Notes: generated by a model not told the origin, from the sequence alone. DNA of 64,000 nt from Bradyrhizobium sp. WBOS07 (GCF_024585165.1 NZ_CP029008.1:2232001-2296000), one strand, 5' to 3'. Positions 45,604-54,098 are shown, counted from the stretch's first letter. Program-made: numbers and translations.

Positions 45604-46514
45604 TGAGCTCAGTCACGATAGACAAGGCCGCGCCGACGCGTACGGTCAAGTATGGAAGCATGAGCCGCGACCGCAAATGGGCGCTGCGGTGGTCGTACTT
45701 CTTCCTGACGCTGTTTGCGATCTTCTCGCTGCTGCCGCCGATCTACATGCTGATCACCTCGCTCAAGAGCAGCGCCGAAATCTCGGCGGCGACCAATCCA
45801 TGGTGGGTCTTCCATCCGACTCTCGAGAACTATGTCGGCCTCTTGACGTCGAACCAGTTCCTGCGGTTCTTCTGGAATTCGGCGCTGGTCTCCATTTTCG
45901 TGGTCACCATCACGATGCTGATCAGCGTGCCCGCGGCATTTGCCCTGGCGCGGATGCGGTTCTGGGGCTCGGCCACGCTGGCGACCGGCGTGTTCCTGAC
46001 TTACCTCATTCCGGACAGCCTGCTGTTCATTCCGCTGTTCAAGGTGTTCGCCCTGTTCGGCGACTGGACCGGCATCCAGCTCATCAACCGCTGGTACGTG
46101 CTGCTGTTCATCTATCCGACGCTGACGGTGCCATTCTGCACCTGGATCATGATCGGCTATTTCGCCTCGATCCCGAAGGAGCTCGACGAGGCCGCGATCA
46201 TCGATGGCGCCTCCTGGTTCCAGACGCTGACCCGGATCTTCATTCCGGTGGCGCTGCCGGGGCTGATCGCCGCGACCATCTTCGCCTTCACCGTGTCCTG
46301 GGCGCAGTTCCTCTATCCGCTCGTGTTCACGACGTCCACGGACCAGCTCGTGCTGCCGGTTGGCATCATCACGACGCTGATCAAGGGCGACGTGTTCAAC
46401 TGGGGACAGATCATGACCGGCGCGCTGCTCGGCGCGGCGCCGCCGCTGATCATATACGCCTTCCTGATGGACTATTACATTGCCGGCCTGACCGCCGGTG
46501 CGACAAAGGGTTGA
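45603..46514 (+). CDS. ABC transporter permease, MalG/UgpE-like
   Basis: This 303-residue protein is the second permease, with the EAA-like segment LDEAAIIDGASWFQTLTRIF and six membrane helices. It starts within TGATG, overlapping the previous gene by one base, which implies translational coupling. It ends six bases before the ATPase gene. Confidence 0.94.
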   Translation: MSSVTIDKAAPTRTVKYGSMSRDRKWALRWSYFFLTLFAIFSLLPPIYMLITSLKSSAEISAATNPWWVFHPTLENYVGLLTSNQFLRFFWNSALVSIFVVTITMLISVPAAFALARMRFWGSATLATGVFLTYLIPDSLLFIPLFKVFALFGDWTGIQLINRWYVLLFIYPTLTVPFCTWIMIGYFASIPKELDEAAIIDGASWFQTLTRIFIPVALPGLIAATIFAFTVSWAQFLYPLVFTTSTDQLVLPVGIITTLIKGDVFNWGQIMTGALLGAAPPLIIYAFLMDYYIAGLTAGATKG

Positions 46515-46520
46515 GAACTC

Positions 46521-47621
46521 ATGGCTGACGTTGCTTTGCGGAAGGTAGTCAAGCGTTACGACGACGTGGAAGCCGTGCGCGGCATCGACCTCGACATCGC
46601 CGACCACGAGTTCATCGTGCTGGTCGGCCCGTCCGGCTGCGGCAAGTCGACCACGCTGCGCATGATCGCAGGCCTCGAGGACATCAGCGACGGCGACATC
46701 ATGATCGGCGGCGACATCGTCAACGACGTGCCGCCGAAGGACCGCGACATCGCCATGGTGTTCCAGAACTACGCGCTCTACCCGCACATGACGGTCGCGG
46801 AGAACATGTCGTTCGGGCTGCGCCTGAAGCACTATCCCAAGGCCGAGATCAAGGCGCGGGTGACGGAAGCCGCGCGCCTGCTCGACATCACCGACCTGAT
46901 CGACCGCAAGCCGAAGCAGCTCTCCGGCGGCCAGCGTCAGCGCGTCGCGATGGGCCGGGCCATCGTGCGCAATCCGAAGGTCTTCCTGTTCGACGAGCCG
47001 CTGTCCAATCTCGACGCGAAACTGCGCGTGCAGATGCGGATCGAGATCAAGAAGGTGCACCAGAAGGTGCGCACCACCACCGTCTACGTCACCCACGACC
47101 AGGTCGAGGCGATGACGCTGGCCGACCGCGTTGTCGTGATGAACAAGGGACGGATCGAGCAGATCGGCACGCCGAACGAGCTCTATCACAAGCCTGCCAC
47201 GCGGTTCGTCGCCGGCTTCATCGGCTCGCCCGCGATGAACTTCATCCCGTGCCGGCTCGAGGACGTCGGCGGTACGCTGCAGATCCGCCTGACCGACCGC
47301 ATCGCCTTCCCGCTGCCGCCGGCCCGGGCCGCGCGCTACAATTCGCTGCCGCGCACCGACAAGCTGCTGCTCGGCCTCCGGCCCGAGCATCTCACCGAAT
47401 CTCATGCGCATCTGGAGCCCGGCGTCGAGACCTTCGACACCGTGCTTGACGTCACCGAGCCGATGGGAATGGAGACCCTGGTCTATTTCGGACTCGATGG
47501 CACACCGGTCTGCGGCCGCGTCAATCCCAATGCCGGCGCCAAGGACGGGGCACCCATGCGTTTGGCGATGGACCTCAACAATATGCACCTGCTAAACGAG
47601 GCGACCGGCGCCGTGTTGTGA
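46521..47621 (+). CDS. ABC transporter ATP-binding protein, MalK/UgpC type
   Basis: This 366-residue ATPase has Walker A GPSGCGKST near residue 37, LSGGQRQRVAMGRA signature, Walker B VFLFDEPLSNLD and the D-loop, then a C-terminal TOBE-like domain. It follows the UgpC/MsmK type. The gene lies six bases after the second permease. Confidence 0.95.
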   Translation: MADVALRKVVKRYDDVEAVRGIDLDIADHEFIVLVGPSGCGKSTTLRMIAGLEDISDGDIMIGGDIVNDVPPKDRDIAMVFQNYALYPHMTVAENMSFGLRLKHYPKAEIKARVTEAARLLDITDLIDRKPKQLSGGQRQRVAMGRAIVRNPKVFLFDEPLSNLDAKLRVQMRIEIKKVHQKVRTTTVYVTHDQVEAMTLADRVVVMNKGRIEQIGTPNELYHKPATRFVAGFIGSPAMNFIPCRLEDVGGTLQIRLTDRIAFPLPPARAARYNSLPRTDKLLLGLRPEHLTESHAHLEPGVETFDTVLDVTEPMGMETLVYFGLDGTPVCGRVNPNAGAKDGAPMRLAMDLNNMHLLNEATGAVL

Positions 47622-47655
47622 CGCCGGTTCAAGAAACTCGCGCAGGCAGGGGACG

Positions 47656-48645
47656 ATGGCGACCAACAAGAAGAAGATTTTCATTACGCAAACTTTGTCG
47701 CAAGGGGCACGCGCCCTCCTCACCCAGCGGGACGATATCGAACTCGTCGAGTTTCCGAACCTGATCTCGGCGGGGGACTTCGAGGCTTTGCTGAAGAGCC
47801 ATGCGCCGGTCCACGGCGTCGCGCTCGGCGCCACCGCCTTCGGCGAGACCGAGCTCGAGGCCGCAAAGGACATGAAGGTGGTGACCCGGATCGGCGTCGG
47901 CTACGACGCCGTCGACGTGCCCGCCCTCTCCCGCCGCAAGGTGCCGCTGATGGTCGCCGGCAGCGCCAACTCGCCTTCGGTTGCGGAAGCCGCGCTGTTC
48001 ATGATGCTGACGCTGGCCAAGCGCGCCCAGGAATTGCATTCCTGCGTCAAGGACGGCAAATGGGCCGATCGGCTCGGCATGCTGCCGTTCGATCTCTACG
48101 GCAAGACCGTGCTGGTGATCGGCTTCGGCCGCATCGGCAGCCGCACCGCCAAGCGCTGCCTGGCATTCGAAATGAACGTCCAGGTCTACGATCCCTACAA
48201 GCCTGCCGCCGAGATCAAGGCTGCCGGCTGCGAGCCCGTCGCCGACCTCGATGCCGCCCTGCCGAGCGCCGACTTCGTCACCATCCACTGCCCGAAGACG
48301 CCGGAGACAATCGGTCTGTTCGATGCTGACAGGATCGGCCGGATGAAGCCGAGATCCTATCTCATCAACACCGCACGCGGCGGCATCGTCAAGGAAGCCG
48401 CGCTCCACGACGCGCTGGTCTCGGGCAAGCTTGCCGGTGCCGGCATCGACGTGTTCGAGGTGGAGCCGCCGCCGGTCAGCAACGCGCTGTTCGCCCTGCC
48501 CAACGTCATCATCGCCCCGCACGTCGCCGGCGTCACGGTCGAGGCGGTCCAGCGCATGAGCGAGCAGACTGCGCGCAACATCCTGAGTGTGCTCGACGGC
48601 GATCCGATCCGGCAGAACGTGATCAATCAGGACGTGCTCGGCTAA
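47656..48645 (+). CDS. D-2-hydroxyacid dehydrogenase, phosphoglycerate-dehydrogenase-like
   Basis: This 329-residue NAD-dependent enzyme has the nucleotide-binding VIGFGRIGSRTAKR, the catalytic Arg in NTARGGIV, Glu in GIDVFEVEPPP and His in IIAPHVAG. It lacks the C-terminal ACT domain of SerA. It lies 34 bp after the ABC-transporter ATPase on the same strand and may oxidise a hydroxyacid derived from the transported sugar. It could act on a range of 2-hydroxyacids. Confidence 0.92.
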   Translation: MATNKKKIFITQTLSQGARALLTQRDDIELVEFPNLISAGDFEALLKSHAPVHGVALGATAFGETELEAAKDMKVVTRIGVGYDAVDVPALSRRKVPLMVAGSANSPSVAEAALFMMLTLAKRAQELHSCVKDGKWADRLGMLPFDLYGKTVLVIGFGRIGSRTAKRCLAFEMNVQVYDPYKPAAEIKAAGCEPVADLDAALPSADFVTIHCPKTPETIGLFDADRIGRMKPRSYLINTARGGIVKEAALHDALVSGKLAGAGIDVFEVEPPPVSNALFALPNVIIAPHVAGVTVEAVQRMSEQTARNILSVLDGDPIRQNVINQDVLG

Positions 48646-48667
48646 GCTGAGCTGAGCTGGAGCTCCT

Positions 48668-48690
48668 GGCGGGCGACGGAAGCGCCCGCC
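48668..48690 (+). terminator. Hairpin downstream of the sugar-transport operon
   Basis: An 8-bp stem (GGCGGGCG and CGCCCGCC) with a seven-base loop is followed by TTCGG. It lies 22 bp beyond the dehydrogenase stop and probably ends the operon. Confidence 0.65.
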
Positions 48691-48825
48691 TTCGGAACGC
48701 CAGGAAGCGTCCCATTTTGGCGCAGATCGGGCCCCAACTCAGCCTTAATCAAGCGCGCCTAATGTTCCCGGCCGCGGCGGCAGTGGGACAGACTAGCCGG
48801 CCGCGTCGAGCTGGAGGATGGAGCC

Positions 48826-49335
48826 TTGTCAGAGATCGACCCGACCGACCACGCGCTGGCGACCATCGCCAGCATTCTGGAGAACCCCGAGCCCGTCCTG
48901 GTCATTCGCAAGACCGAGACCGAGATCGTGGTGTCCGGAGAGCGCGAGCATGTGGACTCCGACGAGCATCGGGTCGTGGACGAATATCCTGCGGTCGAAG
49001 AGCATTCGTCGCTGGAAGAGCATCCTGTCGTCGAGGAGCAACCGCTGGTGCCGGAGCACACCGATGCCGACGGCTACAGCAAGGTCGGACCCGGACCCAT
49101 GGTGGCGATCCGCCTCAAATGGACGGTCCATCGCGGTGACGACGGCCAGTACTACGTCCACGAAACCATCGGCGAACAATCCGCGCCCGTGGTCAGCGGC
49201 CCCATGACGAGCGAGGCCGCGGTGCATTTCGTCGACACCCAGCAGGACGAGGCGCATCGGCGCTTCGAGCTGCTGCGCAGCGAGATCGCCGGCCGCAGCT
49301 CCCTCGCCGACTACGAGCGCAAGGGCGAAGCCTAG
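48826..49335 (+). CDS. Acidic protein of unknown function with HxxxEEH-type repeats, TTG start
   Basis: This 169-residue protein begins at a TTG (48826) with GGAGG about eight bases upstream. Residues about 40-78 are very acidic and His-rich with short repeats (AVEEHSSLEEHPVVEEQP), possibly metal-binding. The later part is more regular (VAIRLKWTVHRGDDGQYYVH and FELLRSEIAGRSS). No family is recognised. A second overlapping frame starting at 48818 lacks this protein-like pattern. Confidence 0.6.
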   Translation: MSEIDPTDHALATIASILENPEPVLVIRKTETEIVVSGEREHVDSDEHRVVDEYPAVEEHSSLEEHPVVEEQPLVPEHTDADGYSKVGPGPMVAIRLKWTVHRGDDGQYYVHETIGEQSAPVVSGPMTSEAAVHFVDTQQDEAHRRFELLRSEIAGRSSLADYERKGEA

Positions 49336-49355
49336 CGCTGCAGCTGGAGGCCTTT

Positions 49356-49386
49356 CTACACCTCTCCCTGCCGGGGAGAGGTGTAG
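49356..49386. terminator. Bidirectional terminator hairpin
   Basis: A perfect 13-bp inverted repeat (CTACACCTCTCCC at 49356-49368, partner 49374-49386) with a five-base loop separates two convergent genes. Confidence 0.8.
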
Positions 49387-49401
49387 ACCGTGCCTCCGCA
49401 A

Positions 49402-49911
49402 TTACTTCCTTCCGAGATAGTCCTTTTTCACGAGCTCGACGCCGGCGTGCCGCAGCAGGTCGTAGGCGGTCGTGACGTGGAAGAAGAACTGGGGCACGCT
49501 GAACGTCAGCAGCAGCGTCCGCCCTGTGAACGGCAGCTCTGTCCCGTTCTTCAACTTGAAGAAGACGTTGCGCTCCGCCGCCGCCTCGATCTCCGCGCGC
49601 GGCAGGCTTTCGATGAACTCGATCGAGGTTGCAATTCGCGCCTGCAGTCCGGCCATGTCGTGCTCCAGCGCCGGCAGCGTCAACGGCTCGCACTCTGCCA
49701 GCAAGGCCGGCGCGACCACGGCATGGCGGCAGGCCTCGCCGACCTGCTGGGCGAGGTCGTACATGTTCGGCGCAAGCCGCATGCCGAGCATCACCGCCGG
49801 GTTGAACTTGCGGGCCTCCGCATAGGCGACGCCCTTGTCGAGCAGGACCGACAGGTTACGCAAATACGGCACGAAGAGGCCGACCGAGGCCTCGTGCATT
49901 GAGATCGTCAC
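49402..49911 (-). CDS. DUF1993 family protein
   Basis: This 169-residue protein matches the DUF1993 group: the N-terminus TISMHEASVGLF and LRNLSVLLDKG, the central MLGMRLAPNMYDLAQQV and the C-terminal FFFHVTTAYDLLRHAGVELVKKDYLG. DUF1993 proteins are small four-helix bundles related to DinB-like folds, of unknown function. The start at the GTG (49911) was chosen because the family begins MTIS-like and AAGGGA lies upstream. Confidence 0.85.
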   Translation of the reverse strand: MTISMHEASVGLFVPYLRNLSVLLDKGVAYAEARKFNPAVMLGMRLAPNMYDLAQQVGEACRHAVVAPALLAECEPLTLPALEHDMAGLQARIATSIEFIESLPRAEIEAAAERNVFFKLKNGTELPFTGRTLLLTFSVPQFFFHVTTAYDLLRHAGVELVKKDYLGRK

Positions 49912-50044
49912 GTTGAGATTCCCTTCAATTCCGCCTCGCCGGAAGCTCGCATCTGGTCTACATCCGCCTTGAGGAGCTGCACAATGACAGCTCGCGCAGG
50001 GGTGGAGAAGAGATGATCGTTCGAATGGCCGTTCGACTCTTGGA

Positions 50045-50334
50045 AGCATCAAGGACGCCGAGATCACGGTCTTCCCCGACAACACCGTGATCTTCGACGA
50101 GATCGCCAAGGGCAATGCCGATCTGATGATGCGGATGCCTCGGAGACACGCTACCAGCAGAAGCAGCACCCCGGCGTGCTCTGCGCGGTGCACCCGGAAA
50201 AGCCGTTCGATTTCTCCGAGAAGGCCTACTGGCTCCAGCGCGATGTGGCGCTGAAGGCCTTCGTCGACCAGTGGCTGCACATTTCCATGGAAGACGGCAG
50301 CTACAGGAAGATCTACGCCGCCTGGTTCGACTAG
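50045..50334 (+). pseudogene. Frameshifted, truncated remnant of a PheC-like periplasmic amino-acid-binding/dehydratase protein
   Basis: In one frame 50045-50130 encodes SIKDAEITVFPDNTVIFDEI followed by AKGNADLMM. A single-base loss near 50130 then moves the reading to the next frame, which continues DASETRYQQKQHPGVLCAVH, PEKPFDFSEKAYWLQRDVAL and KAFVDQWLHISMEDGS to a stop at 50332-50334. Both parts match the C-terminal third of cyclohexadienyl/arogenate dehydratases and related family 3 solute-binding proteins. The first two thirds are missing. It is a decayed gene fragment, unless the lost base is a sequencing error. Confidence 0.85.
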
Positions 50335-50464
50335 GCATTCTCAGGGGGCCTGCATTGGAATGGCGCCTCAGGCCGCGTCCTCCTGTCGCTTGCCTCGGCC
50401 CAACTTTGGGCCGGTCCCTCGCCTATTGAACCCTGAACAGCAGGACGGCGACTCATACCGAGAC

Positions 50465-50480
50465 AGTGATCTAGATCACT
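50465..50480. promoter_or_regulatory. Perfect palindrome, candidate CRP/FNR-family operator
   Basis: AGTGATCTAGATCACT is a perfect 16-bp palindrome with the GTGA-N6-TCAC spacing of CRP/FNR-type sites, close to the FixK/FNR consensus TTGAT-N4-ATCAA. It lies 60 bp upstream of the DUF2147 gene, where an activator would be expected to bind. No regulator gene is nearby. Confidence 0.55.
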
Positions 50481-50540
50481 TTCTGCAATCGAACCGATGC
50501 GTAAGCGTCAGTGCGGGGACCACCTTTTTAGGAGATGGAA

Positions 50541-51290
50541 ATGAGGAAGCTGTTGGCCACGGCCGCATTCCTTTTGGCGAGCACCGCTGCCCAGGCGCAG
50601 TACACGTTCGAATATGGCGGACGCACCATCCGCATCGACCCCGACCGCGGCACGGTGCAGATCCCCGGCGTGTACGACAACACCGGCCAGAAGGCCAAGA
50701 AGGCCAAGAAGAACGAGACAACGCCGGGCCAGCAGCCGCCCCAGCAAGCCATTGTCGAGCCGCAAACGCCGGCCGCACCGGCTCCCGCGCCCGTCGCCCC
50801 GCCGCCCGCGGCCGCCCAAGCGCCTGCGCCTGCCCAAGCGGCTGCGCCGGTCGCTGCGGCCGTGGCGCCTCCGCCAGCTCCGCCTCCGGCGGCCCCCCCC
50901 AGCAATGCGCCGGCCGAGACCGCGGTGCTGCCGGTTCAGGCCGCCGCGGTCGCTCCGCCCGCCCCGGCGACGGGGCCCACGCGCGATCTCAGTTCACCTC
51001 TCGGCGTTTGGCTCACCGAGGAGAAGGAAGGCAAGGTTCGCATCGAGCAATGCGGCAGCAATCTCTGCGGCTATTCAGTCGACAGCAAATCCAACCAGAA
51101 CGGTGAGCAGGTCCTGATCAACATGAAGCCCGGCAAGGACCAGAAATGGTCCGGCCGCATTCTCGATCCGAACTCCGGCTCGACCTACGATTCGACCATC
51201 GCGATGAAGGGCACCGATCGCCTGCGCGTGCAGGGCTGCGCCTTCGGCGGCATGTTCTGCGGCGGCCAGACCTGGACGCGGGTGAACTGA
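50541..51290 (+). CDS. DUF2147 domain-containing secreted protein
   Basis: This 249-residue protein has a signal peptide (MRKLLATAAFLLAS, cleaved near AQAQ), with GGAG six bases upstream; the ATG at 50535 overlaps the Shine-Dalgarno sequence. A Pro/Ala-rich linker of about 80 residues precedes the C-terminal DUF2147 (PF09917) module: GVWLTEEKEGKVRIEQCGSN, then WSGRILDPNSGSTYDSTI and RVQGCAFGGMFCGGQTWTRV with paired Cys. It is presumed periplasmic. Function is unknown. Confidence 0.85.
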   Translation: MRKLLATAAFLLASTAAQAQYTFEYGGRTIRIDPDRGTVQIPGVYDNTGQKAKKAKKNETTPGQQPPQQAIVEPQTPAAPAPAPVAPPPAAAQAPAPAQAAAPVAAAVAPPPAPPPAAPPSNAPAETAVLPVQAAAVAPPAPATGPTRDLSSPLGVWLTEEKEGKVRIEQCGSNLCGYSVDSKSNQNGEQVLINMKPGKDQKWSGRILDPNSGSTYDSTIAMKGTDRLRVQGCAFGGMFCGGQTWTRVN

Positions 51291-51317
51291 GTTTCGACAT
51301 CGACGTTTCGACTGAAA

Positions 51318-51349
51318 AAGGGGCCCGCGATCCGGGCCCCTTCGCTTTT
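51318..51349 (+). terminator. Rho-independent terminator
   Basis: A perfect 10-bp stem (AAGGGGCCCG and CGGGCCCCTT) with a five-base loop is followed by CGCTTTT and lies 27 bp after the DUF2147 stop. Confidence 0.88.
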
Positions 51350-51468
51350 GCCCGGCGCTCAGCTGCGAGGTGCGCTACCTCACAGAGCCCGCTGCGCGTG
51401 AGCCCCCTCACATCGCCTGTTCCGCGCCCGTGCCACGTTCCCCGCATCGTCACCCACAGGGGCGTGTC

Positions 51469-51825
51469 ATGAACGGCTTTCGCAAAGGTTTCTTCGCCAC
51501 CCTCCTCGCCATCGCCTTCCCGCTCGGGCAGGCCGATGCTGCGACAAGCACTTTCGACGGCATTTGGAATGTCCGCATCTCGTCATCCAGCGAGACCTGC
51601 GGCAACGGCGCCACCGTCGCGATCGGCATCAACAACGGTCAAATCGCATCGAGCAGCGCGGCCGTGTCGGCGTCAGGTCGCGTCGCCGATGCCGGCAGCA
51701 TCAACGTCACCTTGAGCACCGGCATCAAGCGCGCCGTCGGCTTCGGCCGGCTCAGCGGCACCTCCGGCTCCGGCACCTGGCGCGGCGCGCTGTGCACGGG
51801 CACGTGGACGGCGGAGCGGATGTAG
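51469..51825 (+). CDS. Small secreted protein of unknown function
   Basis: This 118-residue protein starts MNGFRKGFFATLLAIAF, a signal peptide cleaved near ADAA. The mature part is Ser/Gly/Thr-rich with an early STFDGIWNVRISSSSETC and two Cys residues (ETCGNG, ALCTGT). It resembles small beta-rich periplasmic proteins. An upstream open frame from 51370 is not signal-like. Confidence 0.7.
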   Translation: MNGFRKGFFATLLAIAFPLGQADAATSTFDGIWNVRISSSSETCGNGATVAIGINNGQIASSSAAVSASGRVADAGSINVTLSTGIKRAVGFGRLSGTSGSGTWRGALCTGTWTAERM

Positions 51826-51834
51826 GTCGCCCGT

Positions 51835-51974
51835 GTCCCGGACAAGCGGCAATGCGAAGCGTTGCCGCGCAGAGCCGGGACCCAGCACGATTCACAATGC
51901 GCTTCGTAACACGGCAGCTCTGGGTCCCGGATCGGCACCGCATCGCTTTACGGGCGCTGCGGCTTGTCCGGGAC
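51835..51974. repeat. Nested inverted-repeat element, family B
   Basis: A perfect 13-bp inverted repeat (GTCCCGGACAAGC at 51835-51847, partner 51962-51974) encloses a perfect 11-bp inverted repeat (CCGGGACCCAG at 51875-51885, partner 51920-51930). It lies between two convergent genes. Confidence 0.85.
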
Positions 51975-51982
51975 GCGCGGCT

Positions 51983-52387
51983 CTAGCCCAGCGCCGCGCC
52001 GTACTCTGCGTCGGTGACCGGCTCGAGCCAGGTCGAGTACACGCCGTCGAGCGCCTCCTGCATGGCGATGTGGCACATGCCGTTGGTCGGCGAGGCGCCG
52101 TGCCAGTGCACTTCGCCCGGCGGAATCCAGACGGTGTCACCGGGACGGATCTCCCTGACGGGACCGCCCTTGGTCTGGACGCGGCCGACGCCGGAAATGA
52201 CGTAGAGCGTCTGGCCGAGCGGATGATGGTGCCAGTTGGTGCGGGCGCCGGGCTCGAACGCAACACGCGAGCAGTTCAGCCGTGCCGGCGCGGGCGCCAT
52301 GATCACGGGGTCCTGCCACACGGTGCCGGTGAAGTTTTCCTTGGGCGCGCGGCGGGTCGGCCGCGTGCCTGCAACAGTGATCTCCAT
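51983..52387 (-). CDS. Cupin-domain protein
   Basis: This 134-residue protein consists of a single cupin beta-barrel. The metal-site residues of the first cupin motif are NWHHHPLGQTLYVISG, and the second is DTVWIPPGEVHWHGA. Similar small cupins occur with mandelonitrile-lyase and carboxymuconolactone-type proteins. It lies 24 bp downstream of the RraA-like gene, on the same strand, so the two may act together. The substrate is unknown. Confidence 0.85.
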   Translation of the reverse strand: MEITVAGTRPTRRAPKENFTGTVWQDPVIMAPAPARLNCSRVAFEPGARTNWHHHPLGQTLYVISGVGRVQTKGGPVREIRPGDTVWIPPGEVHWHGASPTNGMCHIAMQEALDGVYSTWLEPVTDAEYGAALG

Positions 52388-52411
52388 GGGATTACCTCGC
52401 TTGCTTCCCGG

Positions 52412-53110
52412 TTACTTCTTGCTGGCGGCGTAGCGCGCCTTGGTTTCGGCGTTCATGGGATAGAGGCCCGGCAGCACGGCGCCGTTGTTCACCTCGTTGA
52501 CGATCCAGGCCTCCATGCGCTCCTGCTCGACACCCTCGTTGAGCACGTGCTCGAGCATTGCCTGCGGGATCAGCACGCAGCCATCCTGGTCGGCGACCAC
52601 GATGTCGTTCGGGAATACGGCAACGCCGCCGCAGCCGATCGGCTCGCCCCAGCCGACGAAGGTGAGGCCCGCAACCGAAGGCGGCGCGGCATAGCCGTCG
52701 CACCAGACCGGAAGATTGGTGCCGAGCACGCCCTCGACGTCACGCACCACGCCGTCGGTGACAAGCGCGGTGACGCCGCGCTTGACCATGCGGGCGCACA
52801 GGATGTCGCCGAAGATGCCGGCATCGGTGATGCCCATGGCATCGACCACGGCGATGCATCCTTCCGGCATCGCCTCGATCGCGGTGCGGGTGGAGATCGG
52901 CGAGGACCAGGATTCCGGCGTCGCCAGATCCTCGCGCGCCGGCACGAAGCGCAGCGTGAAGGCCGGTCCCACCAGGCGCGGCAGGCCCGGGCGCAGCGGC
53001 CGCGCGCCGCGCATCCACACATTGCGCAGGCCCTTCTTCAGCAGGACCGTGGTGATGGTGGCGGTGGTGATGCCGGCGAGGGTCTTGCGGGCTTCAGGGG
53101 ATAGCGACAT
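52412..53110 (-). CDS. RraA-family protein, HMG/4-carboxy-4-hydroxy-2-oxoadipate aldolase-like
   Basis: This 232-residue protein belongs to the RraA/aldolase fold: GITTATITTVLLKKGLRN, DAMGITDAGIFGDILCARM, ALVTDGVVRDVEGVLG and NDIVVADQDGCVLIP. RraA proteins themselves regulate RNase E, but relatives with the GD and D-loop residues are metal-dependent class II pyruvate aldolases; this one may be of that type. The start at 53110 is preferred to 42 earlier codons. It is cotranscribed with a cupin gene and divergent from pxpB. Confidence 0.83.
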   Translation of the reverse strand: MSLSPEARKTLAGITTATITTVLLKKGLRNVWMRGARPLRPGLPRLVGPAFTLRFVPAREDLATPESWSSPISTRTAIEAMPEGCIAVVDAMGITDAGIFGDILCARMVKRGVTALVTDGVVRDVEGVLGTNLPVWCDGYAAPPSVAGLTFVGWGEPIGCGGVAVFPNDIVVADQDGCVLIPQAMLEHVLNEGVEQERMEAWIVNEVNNGAVLPGLYPMNAETKARYAASKK

Positions 53111-53226
53111 GGAAACAGACGAGCTCCGGGGTGCGGGAAACAACGCGCGCATCTTGCGAGCCGCAGCCCTTGCGTCAAGGGCCAAGAGGCGCCCAATAAC
53201 GCAGGGCCGGTGGGCCTTTATGTGAC

Positions 53227-53247
53227 GCGATAACAAGGCTTTATCGC
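53227..53247. promoter_or_regulatory. Inverted repeat between divergent RraA-like and pxpB genes
   Basis: GCGATAA (53227-53233) and TTATCGC (53241-53247) form a perfect 7-bp inverted repeat with a seven-base spacer in the 256-bp divergent region. It is a candidate operator that could control both units. No regulator gene lies inside the window's cluster. Confidence 0.5.
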
Positions 53248-53366
53248 CTCCCCCTGCATTAATTTATTGGACTTGCGGGCGCATATACGCGAAGCAGGGT
53301 GACGCGGAACTCGAGCTCGAGCCCGCGCTTTGCAAAGCCCGATTCCGACAGCTCTTCGACAGCTCA

Positions 53367-54098
53367 ATGGCCGCGACGCTTCCCCCGCCCCGCCTTCTGC
53401 CCAGTGGCGACAGCGCCGTCACGGTCGAGTTCAGCCGCACCATCGACGAGGAGGCCAACCAGCGCGTGCTGGCGCTCGACAAGGCGCTCGTGGCAAGCCC
53501 CATCGAGGGTATCACCGAGACCGTGCCGACCTATCGCTCGCTGCTGGTGCACTACGACCCCTGCAAGATCGGTTTCGACGCGCTCGGCGACAAGCTGCTT
53601 CCGCTCGCGATCCAGCCGCCGCCGCCCGTGACCAAGGCGCGCCGCTGGCGCGTTCCCGTCGCCTATGGCGGCGAGCACGGCATCGACCTCGAGGATGTCG
53701 CCAAGGCCCTCAACACCACGCCGGACGACATCGTCGCCCGCCATGCGGGCGGCGACTACAAGGTCGCCATGATCGGCTTCACGCCGGGCTGGTCCTATCT
53801 CAGCGGCCTCGACAAATCGCTGCACATGTCGCGGCGGCAGAATCCGCGGCTGCTGACGCCGGCGGGCACGATCTCGATCGGCGGCGTCCAGGCCGGGATC
53901 CAGTGCCTCGCGGCGCCGAGCGGCTGGCATCTGCTCGGCCGCACGCCGGTGCGCACCTATCAGCTCCACCGCAATCCGACCTTCCTCACCGAACCCGGCG
54001 ACCGCGTGACGTTCTTCGCCATCGACCACAAGACCTTCGACGAGCTGGACCGCGCGGCGGAGGCCGGCGAGATCGTCGCCGAGCAGGTGGACGCATGA
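53367..54098 (+). CDS. pxpB: 5-oxoprolinase subunit B
   Basis: This 243-residue protein is PxpB (KipI family), a subunit of the ATP-dependent 5-oxoprolinase that opens 5-oxoproline to glutamate. The conserved segments are LPSGDSAVTVEFSRTIDEEA, VPTYRSLLVHYDP, IGFTPGWSYLSGLD and SIGGVQAGI. It overlaps pxpC by four bases (ATGA). The 256-bp divergent region upstream carries a candidate operator. Confidence 0.94.
   Translation: MAATLPPPRLLPSGDSAVTVEFSRTIDEEANQRVLALDKALVASPIEGITETVPTYRSLLVHYDPCKIGFDALGDKLLPLAIQPPPPVTKARRWRVPVAYGGEHGIDLEDVAKALNTTPDDIVARHAGGDYKVAMIGFTPGWSYLSGLDKSLHMSRRQNPRLLTPAGTISIGGVQAGIQCLAAPSGWHLLGRTPVRTYQLHRNPTFLTEPGDRVTFFAIDHKTFDELDRAAEAGEIVAEQVDA

Noticed and set aside
45609..47588. 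A 659-codon open frame on the - strand under the sugar ABC permease and ATPase genes
   Set aside because: It is antisense to a clear ABC operon, low complexity and lacks any motif.
52412..53110. Reading the RraA-like gene as the true RNase E regulator RraA
   Set aside because: The GITTATITTVLLKKG start and the context with a cupin gene and pxpBCA fit a metabolic aldolase better than RraA.
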